Positions 62,048 through 64,000 of a stretch of DNA of 64,000 nt are shown here, in pieces. The stretch is from assembly GCF_009193175.1 (NCBI RefSeq), contig NZ_VUKE01000012.1, positions 102,618 through 166,617 of the forward strand. Direction: 5' to 3'. The position numbers and the translations under genes were made by a program. How positions within the stretch are numbered: the first letter of the stretch is position 1; every line of letters starts with the position of its first letter. Source of the DNA: Georgenia ruanii (lineage in GTDB: Bacteria > Actinomycetota > Actinomycetes > Actinomycetales > Actinomycetaceae). The notes beneath the pieces are model-generated. The model was given only the letters and a program-made list of their open reading frames with translations. It was not told where the DNA came from and made no database searches.

Positions 62048-62085
62048 GAAGGGGCTGAGGGGCCTGCGGGCCCCTCAGCCCCTTC
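62048..62085. terminator. Bidirectional terminator
   Basis: A perfect 17-bp stem: GAAGGGGCTGAGGGGCC (62048-62064) and its complement (62069-62085) with a TGCG loop, between the convergent IclR and permease genes. It can serve both strands. Confidence 0.9.
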
Positions 62086-62102
62086 GTCGCACAGCGCGGT
62101 CG

Positions 62103-63599
62103 TCAGCCCTGCCGTGCCAGCCTCGCGGTGCGCAGCATCTCCGCCTCCTCGGCGGTGTCACCGGCGGCAAGGTCCTGGTAGGTGTGCGGCCGGTTCTTCT
62201 TGATCCAGAACCCGAAGCCGGTCCCGCCGAGCAGGACGATCGGGATCACCCAGGGCAGTGCCGCCGTCCACGGCGCCTCGATCCCGGTGATCCAGCTGAA
62301 TGCGCTGATCTCGACGACGAGCGCGGCCGCGAGCAGCACGGTCGACAGCGCCGGCGCGACGAGCGTGCGCCACCAGTGCCGGTCGGACGCCGGCTGCTTG
62401 AGGAAGTACGCCACCACGGCGGCGGAGGCGAGCGCCTGCAGCGCCGTCGCGCCGAGCGCGCCGATCCCGAAGCCCACGGCGGTGATCTGGGTGTACGGGT
62501 CGATCCCCACGAAAGACAGGACCAGAATGACCACCACCGCGGAGATGACGAGGGTCAGCAGGGCGACCCCCGGAGCATCGTGCTTGTTGCGCTTCGCGAG
62601 CGCTCGGGGGAGCAGGTCCTCGGCGGCGAGGCTCTGCAGGTACCGCGACATGAAGTTGGCGATCGCCAGGTTGCACGCCAGGCCGGCCAGGATGGCGACG
62701 AAGGAGAGGATCCACAGCCCGACCGAGCCGAGATACTGCTCCACGGTGGCGAAGATGAAGCCCACGATCCCGGCATCCTGGACGATCTGCTGCTGGTCCT
62801 GCACTCCGGTGACGGAGGTCAGCGCCCAGGTCGTCAGCGCCAGGAGCCCCACGATGATGATGAGGGCACCGTAGAGGGCGCGGGGCACGGTCTTCTCGGG
62901 CCGCTTCGCCTCCGGGGCGTAGAGCGCGCCGGACTCGTAGCCCTGGAAGCAGAGGATCGCGAAGACGAAGGCCACAGCCCACTGCCCGACGTTGAGCACG
63001 TCGAACGAGACGGCCTCGGCCGGGAAGGCGCCCAGGCCCTTGTCGGCGATGATGGACACGACGAGCGAGCCGATGAGGAGGACCTCGGCCGTGACGACGG
63101 CCAGCACCGCGGCCGCGTTGAGATCGATGCGCCGGTAGGCGAGCGTCCCGACGATGATCGCCTCGGCCAGGAGGATCACCTGCCACGGGAACGTGACGCC
63201 GAAGAGCGCGACGAGGGTCTCCTGGATGACGAAGGCCTGGATGGCGAACGAGGCGATCAGGCCGACCGGATAGCCCACGACGGCGATCATGGCGGCGCCG
63301 ACGCCTGCCGGCCGGCCGAGGCCCCGAGCGATGTAGTTGTAGAAGGCCCCGGGTCGGGTGATGCGCCGGACCATCTGCGTGTAGCCGACGCAGAACAGCC
63401 AGATGATGACTCCCGAAGCGGCGAACATGAGCGTCATGGAGGGCCCGCCGAATGCCAGGCCCAGCGGCAGCGTGCCGACGACGACGGCCAGCGGCGTCAT
63501 CGCGGCGATGATGAGGACGACGATCTTCCAGGTCGTGAGGGTGCGCGCAGGGGTACTGGCCTCAGCCACATCGGTTGCGGCGAGCGAGCTTGACGCCAT
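62103..63599 (-). CDS. APC-family amino acid permease
   Basis: A 498-residue transporter with 12 or more helices. The first helix region (TWKIVVLIIAAMTPLAVVVG) and the LGRPAGVGAA segment are typical of the amino acid/polyamine/organocation superfamily; CFQGYESGALYAPEAKRPEK after helix 6 matches the GabP/APA type. ATG 63599 follows AAGGAGG; the open frame extends 53 codons further upstream without signal. A 22-bp palindrome in its leader suggests direct regulation. Substrate could be an amino acid or amine connected with the DAO genes. Confidence 0.88.
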   Translation of the reverse strand: MASSSLAATDVAEASTPARTLTTWKIVVLIIAAMTPLAVVVGTLPLGLAFGGPSMTLMFAASGVIIWLFCVGYTQMVRRITRPGAFYNYIARGLGRPAGVGAAMIAVVGYPVGLIASFAIQAFVIQETLVALFGVTFPWQVILLAEAIIVGTLAYRRIDLNAAAVLAVVTAEVLLIGSLVVSIIADKGLGAFPAEAVSFDVLNVGQWAVAFVFAILCFQGYESGALYAPEAKRPEKTVPRALYGALIIIVGLLALTTWALTSVTGVQDQQQIVQDAGIVGFIFATVEQYLGSVGLWILSFVAILAGLACNLAIANFMSRYLQSLAAEDLLPRALAKRNKHDAPGVALLTLVISAVVVILVLSFVGIDPYTQITAVGFGIGALGATALQALASAAVVAYFLKQPASDRHWWRTLVAPALSTVLLAAALVVEISAFSWITGIEAPWTAALPWVIPIVLLGGTGFGFWIKKNRPHTYQDLAAGDTAEEAEMLRTARLARQG

Positions 63600-64000
63600 G
63601 CTGAGCACCTCCTTGGAGTGAGGGGGGAGGGGGACGGGTGTGCCGCACCGGTGCGGCACAGTGACGAGCGCTCGAGCGGTCGGCCGTGACCGCACGGTCG
63701 ATATGAGGTCGTGAGTGATCCCATATCGGAAACAACGCAATATTGATGGGGCGCTCAAAAAAAGTCAATAGGCCCGGAGCGACCGTGGCCGGCGCGCATT
63801 GGTCGGATCGCCTCGCGCGCCCTCGAGCGGGGCGTCGAGGGGGCCCGGTGGGCCGAGTCGCTTGACTCGGAGGCTAGGAGCGTGGGTCGGTAAGGGCATG
63901 GCGACGCGCTGACCGCGGTCATTGGGTCGGTTCGCGAACATCGTGAGTGCTCGAGGCGGTGAGGGCGGTCCTGGCAGGGCGGTCATGGCCGGGAGGGCCG
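63600..64000. promoter_or_regulatory. Upstream region of the permease
   Basis: About 400 bases to the end of the window without a recognisable gene. It contains a perfect 22-bp palindrome at 63639-63660. The short open frame at 63765-63986 has shadow-like composition. Upstream genes may follow outside the window. Confidence 0.45.
63639..63660. promoter_or_regulatory. Perfect 22-bp palindrome upstream of the APC permease
   Basis: TGTGCCGCACC joined to GGTGCGGCACA, a perfect inverted repeat without loop, 40 bases upstream of the permease start codon on the minus strand. Candidate operator for one of the neighbouring regulators. Confidence 0.6.

Overview
The window is high-GC DNA with GTG and TTG starts, strong GGAG-type ribosome binding sites, tight start/stop overlaps and a tandem glycine riboswitch. 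That fits a free-living actinobacterium (Actinomycetota, possibly Micrococcales; the rank is inference). Almost every gene is catabolic, transport or regulatory. No phage, insertion sequence, rRNA, intact tRNA or CRISPR array was recognised.

Layout. (1) 0.3-11.6 kb: a plus-strand dipeptide-type ABC importer (lipoprotein, permease, a permease-ATPase fusion, second ATPase) interleaved with an isopropylmalate/tartrate dehydrogenase-like enzyme and followed by an LVIVD propeller protein, an MFS exporter, an Ldh_2-type dehydrogenase and a LysR regulator. (2) 11.6-20.5 kb: a lone NMT1-type lipoprotein, a PaaX-like regulator, an aryl-CoA-type flavin monooxygenase overlapping an ADP-forming acyl-CoA synthetase, an aldehyde dehydrogenase and a second, signal-less NMT1-like binding protein. 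This looks like CoA-dependent breakdown of an aromatic acid or aldehyde. (3) 21-29.5 kb, 'cluster A': TauE/SafE exporter, GntR/FCD regulator, alpha/beta hydrolase, DAO-type flavoenzyme, FMN hydroxyacid-oxidase-like enzyme, opine-dehydrogenase-like protein, amino-acid binding lipoprotein, cyclase. (4) 29.5-36.2 kb: glycine riboswitch-gcvP-gcvT-gcvH on the minus strand, followed by decayed glyA and sdaA remnants (the latter carrying a 12-copy heptanucleotide repeat) and preceded by a broken BKACE fragment. (5) 36.3-43.7 kb, 'cluster B': a seven-gene minus-strand operon with paralogues of the cluster A DAO, FMN, opine-dehydrogenase-like and binding proteins plus two permeases and an ATPase. (6) 44-53.6 kb: HyuA/HyuB, two-subunit CoA-transferase, thiolase, 4HBT thioesterase and BKACE, a route that would turn a beta-keto acid into acetoacetate and then acetyl-CoA. 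(7) 54.4-63.6 kb: TetR regulator and DAO flavoenzyme, an aldehyde dehydrogenase-CMD-FAH-VOC set, two overlapping IclR regulators and an APC permease.

How it fits together (inference). Clusters A and B appear to import an amino-acid-like or N-substituted amino acid and oxidise it with a DAO enzyme, with glycine disposal by the riboswitch-controlled glycine cleavage system between them. The most unusual element is the duplicated pair of an FMN hydroxyacid-oxidase homologue lacking the family's substrate-binding Arg and an opine-dehydrogenase homologue lacking the dinucleotide-binding glycine loop but keeping the catalytic His and Asp. Near-identical GCATGC-type palindromes beside the GntR gene and upstream of cluster B suggest shared control.
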